From Sphingomonas sp. 32-62-10 (lineage in GTDB: Bacteria; Pseudomonadota; Alphaproteobacteria; Sphingomonadales; Sphingomonadaceae): a DNA stretch of 64,000 nucleotides. This document shows positions 61,054-64,000 of the stretch, piece by piece. A program made the translations under genes and the position numbers. How positions within the stretch are numbered: position 1 is the first letter of the stretch; the number at the start of each line of letters is the position of its first letter. The notes below the pieces were generated by a model. The model was not told where the DNA came from and made no database searches. It worked only from the letters and a program-made list of their open reading frames with translations. Where the stretch lies: assembly GCA_002280555.1 (NCBI GenBank), contig NCEE01000006.1:1-64000 (forward strand), written 5' to 3'.

Positions 61054-63720
61054 ATGAGCAAGTATGTGTACCGCTTCGGCGGCGGGGTTTCGGATGGCGC
61101 GGGCCTCAGCAAGGAATTGCTGGGTGGCAAGGGCGCGAATCTCGATGGCATGGCCTCGATCGGGCTGCCGGTGCCCCCCGGCTTCACGATCAGCACCGAA
61201 ATGTGCACGCGCTATCTGGATGAAGGGCAATCCTTCCCGGATAGCCTGCGCGCCGAAGTCGCAACTGGCCTCGCGCATATCGAGGGCGTGACGGGCAAGA
61301 AATTCGGCGATCCTGCCAACCCGCTGCTCGTCTCGGTCCGCTCCGGCGCGCGTGTCTCGATGCCGGGCATGATGGATACCGTGCTCAACCTGGGGCTCAA
61401 CGACGCGACGGTCGAAGGACTGGCGAGCGTCAGCGAAGACCCGCGCTTTGCGTGGGACAGCTATCGCCGCTTCATCCAGATGTATTCGGATGTGGTGCTC
61501 GAGCTGGAACATGGCGCGTTCGAGGAAGCGCTGGAGGTGGCCAAGGAAGATAATGGCTATTTTCTTGATACCGAGATGACCTCCGATGACTGGCGCGGAC
61601 TGGTGGCGGAATACAAGGCGATCGTCGCGCGGCTATGGGGCAAGCCCTTCCCGCAGGATGTGCACGATCAGCTTTGGGGAGCGGTCGGCGCAGTGTTCGG
61701 CTCCTGGCAGTCCGATCGCGCCAAGGTCTATCGCCGCCTGAACGCGATCCCCGGTGACTGGGGAACCGCGGTCAATGTGCAGGCGATGGTGTTCGGCAAC
61801 ATGGGCGAAACCAGCGCGACCGGCGTCGCCTTTACGCGCGATCCCGCCAAGGGCGACCGGGCCTATTATGGCGAGTTCCTGATCAACGCGCAGGGCGAGG
61901 ACGTCGTCGCCGGTATCCGCACCCCGCAATATCTGACCCGCGCCGCGCGTGAGGCCGCAGGCGCCAAGCCGCTCAGCATGGAAGAAGCGATGCCGGAGAC
62001 CTATGCCGAGCTCGCCAAGGTGTTCGATCTGCTTGAGACGCATTACCGCGACATGCAGGACATCGAGTTCACCGTCGAACGCGGCAAGCTCTGGATGCTC
62101 CAGACGCGCGCCGGCAAGCGCACCGCGTCTGCCGCGCTGAAGATCGCGGTCGATATGGCGAATGAAGGCCTGATCACCGAGGAGGAAGCCGTTGCGCGTG
62201 TCGATCCGTCGGCGCTCGATCAGTTACTGCACCCGACGCTTGATCCGACAGCGGTGCGCGATGTGCTGACGCGCGGGCTGCCCGCCAGCCCGGGGGCGGC
62301 GTGCGGCGCAGCGGTGTTCGACAGCGAAACCGCGCAGAACCGCGCCGAGCTGGGCGAGCCGGTGATCCTGGTGCGCACCGAAACATCGCCCGAGGACATT
62401 CACGGGATGCACGCAGCGCGCGGCATTTTGACGGCACGCGGCGGGATGACCAGCCACGCCGCCGTCGTTGCGCGCGGCATGGGGCGGCCCTGCGTCTCGG
62501 GTGCGGGCACCGTCTCTATCGACGCCAAGGCGCGGATGATGCGCGTCGCGGGCCGCGAAGTCCGCGAGGGGGAGATCATCACGATCGATGGCACCACCGG
62601 CGAAGTGATGCTGGGCGAAGTGCCAACCGTGCAGCCCGAACTTGCGGGTGATTTCGGCGTGCTGATGGGCTGGGCAGACAAGGTCCGCCGCCTGAAAGTG
62701 CGCGCCAATGCGGAGACCCCGCTCGATTGCCGCACCGCGCGTGATTTCGGCGCGGAAGGGGTGGGGCTGTGCCGCACCGAACATATGTTCTTCGATGCCA
62801 AACGGATCACGCTCGTCCGTCAGATGATCCTGGCCGACAGCGAGGCAGGTCGCCGCGCGGCGCTGGAGAAACTGCTCCCCGAACAGCGCGCTGACTTCAC
62901 CCAGATTTTTGAGGTGATGGCGGGCCTGCCAGTCACGATCCGGCTGCTCGATCCGCCGCTGCACGAATTCCTGCCGCATGAGGAAAGCGAATTCGCCGAT
63001 GTGGCGGAAGCGACCGGCATCGGCGTCGAGGCGCTACGGCGTCGCGCGGGCGAGCTGCATGAATTCAACCCGATGCTCGGCCATCGCGGGTGTCGGTTGG
63101 GCGTCACCTATCCCGAAATCTACGAAATGCAGGCCCGCGCGATCTTCGAGGCGGCATGTGATGTCGCGGAAAAATCGGGCGCGGCGCCGATCCCCGAGGT
63201 GATGATCCCGCTGGTCGCCACCCGCAAGGAACTCGAGCTGATGAAGGCCGTGGTCGATGCGCAGGCCAAGGCGGTGTTCGCCGAAAAGGGGCGCGTGCTC
63301 GACTATCTGGTCGGCACGATGATCGAGCTGCCCCGCGCCGCATTGATGGCCGCCCAGATTGCCGAGGTCGGCGAATTCTTCTCGTTCGGTACCAATGATT
63401 TGACCCAGACCGCGCTTGGCGTGAGCCGCGACGATGCTGGTCGCTTCCTGACGACTTATGTCGACAAGGGCATTTACGCGACCGATCCGTTCGTCAGCCT
63501 CGACATCGAAGGGGTGGGCGAACTGATCCAGATCGCGGTTGAGCGCGGCCGCCGCACCCGGCCCGACATCAAGCTCGGCATTTGCGGCGAACATGGCGGC
63601 GACCCGGCCAGTATCGCGTTTTGCGAGACGACGGGCCTCGATTACGTCTCCGCGTCGCCCTACCGCGTTCCCATTGCAAGACTCGCCGCGGCACAGGCGG
63701 CGTTGAAAAATCGCGCGTAA
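61054..63720 (+). CDS. ppdK: Pyruvate, phosphate dikinase
   Basis: 888 residues. ATP-grasp N-terminus (LLGGKGANLDGMASIGLPVPPGF and PLLVSVRSGARVSMPGMMDTVLNLGLND), the phosphohistidine domain with catalytic His468 in GGMTSHAAVVARGMG, and the pyruvate/PEP TIM barrel with FFSFGTNDLTQTALGVSRDDAG and CGEHGGDP. It interconverts pyruvate, ATP and phosphate with PEP. It follows glyS at 80 bases, a known alphaproteobacterial order. Confidence 0.97.
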   Translation: MSKYVYRFGGGVSDGAGLSKELLGGKGANLDGMASIGLPVPPGFTISTEMCTRYLDEGQSFPDSLRAEVATGLAHIEGVTGKKFGDPANPLLVSVRSGARVSMPGMMDTVLNLGLNDATVEGLASVSEDPRFAWDSYRRFIQMYSDVVLELEHGAFEEALEVAKEDNGYFLDTEMTSDDWRGLVAEYKAIVARLWGKPFPQDVHDQLWGAVGAVFGSWQSDRAKVYRRLNAIPGDWGTAVNVQAMVFGNMGETSATGVAFTRDPAKGDRAYYGEFLINAQGEDVVAGIRTPQYLTRAAREAAGAKPLSMEEAMPETYAELAKVFDLLETHYRDMQDIEFTVERGKLWMLQTRAGKRTASAALKIAVDMANEGLITEEEAVARVDPSALDQLLHPTLDPTAVRDVLTRGLPASPGAACGAAVFDSETAQNRAELGEPVILVRTETSPEDIHGMHAARGILTARGGMTSHAAVVARGMGRPCVSGAGTVSIDAKARMMRVAGREVREGEIITIDGTTGEVMLGEVPTVQPELAGDFGVLMGWADKVRRLKVRANAETPLDCRTARDFGAEGVGLCRTEHMFFDAKRITLVRQMILADSEAGRRAALEKLLPEQRADFTQIFEVMAGLPVTIRLLDPPLHEFLPHEESEFADVAEATGIGVEALRRRAGELHEFNPMLGHRGCRLGVTYPEIYEMQARAIFEAACDVAEKSGAAPIPEVMIPLVATRKELELMKAVVDAQAKAVFAEKGRVLDYLVGTMIELPRAALMAAQIAEVGEFFSFGTNDLTQTALGVSRDDAGRFLTTYVDKGIYATDPFVSLDIEGVGELIQIAVERGRRTRPDIKLGICGEHGGDPASIAFCETTGLDYVSASPYRVPIARLAAAQAALKNRA

Positions 63721-63769
63721 TCGGCGATTCTTGTTCATGGTAGAACAGTTGGATTGATCTTGCTCACAC

Positions 63770-63838
63770 CCGTTCGGGCTGAGCGAAGTCGAAGCCCAGG
63801 CGCAACGCGTGCCCTTCGACTTCGCTCAGGGCGAACGG
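63770..63838. repeat. Inverted repeat of the GAGCGAAGTCGA family
   Basis: CCGTTCGGGCTGAGCGAAG at the left and CTTCGCTCAGGGCGAACGG at the right are inverted arms around the central CGCAACGCGT. Third copy of the family, after ppdK. Confidence 0.8.
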
Positions 63839-63893
63839 ATGTGGGATGGCTAGCGGTAGATCAACGGCAATTTGAGGGATCGGGGTTGGCGGA

Positions 63894-64000
63894 ATGAAGA
63901 ACTGGGCGCGCCTACTTATTGGCGGCGTTGCGGGGGTGTTGATCGGCAGCGGGGCGGCGATCTGGACCGTGCGCGCCGGATCGCTCGGTGCGCAGAACGC
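63894..64000 (+). CDS. N-terminus of a membrane-anchored protein, cut by the window edge
   Basis: Only 35 residues are visible: MKNWARLLIGGVAGVLIGSG begins them, a hydrophobic signal/anchor followed by AAIWTVRAGSLGAQN. GGCGGA precedes the ATG. The pattern could fit DUF1214-type envelope proteins, but the evidence is thin. The gene continues beyond the window. Confidence 0.45.
   Translation, partial: MKNWARLLIGGVAGVLIGSGAAIWTVRAGSLGAQN

Noticed and set aside
1..64000. tRNA, rRNA, prophage or insertion sequence
   Set aside because: All gaps were read and none contained a cloverleaf, rRNA signature, transposase or integrase.

Overview
This is high-GC chromosomal sequence from an alphaproteobacterium, most probably a sphingomonad (Sphingomonas or a close relative). 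The evidence is a GcrA cell-cycle regulator (an alphaproteobacterial protein), the argD-argF-hslO order, a petABC bc1 operon, a queC-queE pair, several small secreted proteins, TraB/GumN proteins, and dispersed palindromic repeats between genes. There are no rRNA or tRNA genes, no CRISPR array, no prophage and no complete insertion sequence.

Layout. 1-14.5 kb is mostly housekeeping: a CsgG-like secreted protein (cut by the window edge), an epoxide-hydrolase-type hydrolase, lepA, an SDR, uvrC, a polysaccharide deacetylase/GNAT pair, recO, a GT2-GtrA glycosyltransferase convergent with a GT39-type membrane glycosyltransferase, metZ, apaG, a short LysR regulator and a GNAT. 14.5-20.4 kb holds a DUF417 protein, three tandem paralogues with a TonB-C-like C-terminus, and a two-domain serine hydrolase. 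20.4-29.4 kb has parE, a frameshifted outer-membrane protein, gcrA, an ABC-2 permease, and an RND pump whose adaptor gene is broken by an internal deletion. 29.4-46.7 kb is again mostly core: argD, argF, hslO, queC, queE, lipB, two related membrane proteins, hemF, trmL, petABC, apt, a MaoC dehydratase, a type I phosphodiesterase lipoprotein and ychF. 46.8-50.4 kb is a small accessory block of unrecognised secreted proteins among palindromes. 50.5-57 kb has a 2OG-Fe(II)-like oxygenase, pth, rplY, three TraB/GumN paralogues and a small XRE regulator/membrane-protein operon with clear operator sites. 57-64 kb has glyQ, a DUF559 endonuclease-like gene, glyS, ppdK and the start of another gene.

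The most unusual region is glyQ-DUF559-glyS. The DUF559 gene sits exactly between the two glycyl-tRNA synthetase genes, overlapping both by four bases (GTGA at each end), and inverted copies of a GC-rich palindromic repeat lie at its two ends. The same repeat family has also entered the glyS reading frame, followed by a perfect three-way-junction palindrome. A second repeat family sits in frame further down glyS, and an AT-richer segment lies between them. Together these account for GlyS being 849 residues rather than about 690. The pattern suggests repeats that are tolerated in frame inside an essential gene, with the DUF559 gene possibly the coding partner of one family. Other points of interest are the tandem triplet at 15-19 kb, the operator pair overlapping -35 boxes at 55.75-55.81 kb, and two broken genes at 22.6 and 25.3 kb. 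Functions are inferred from sequence motifs alone; no database was searched.
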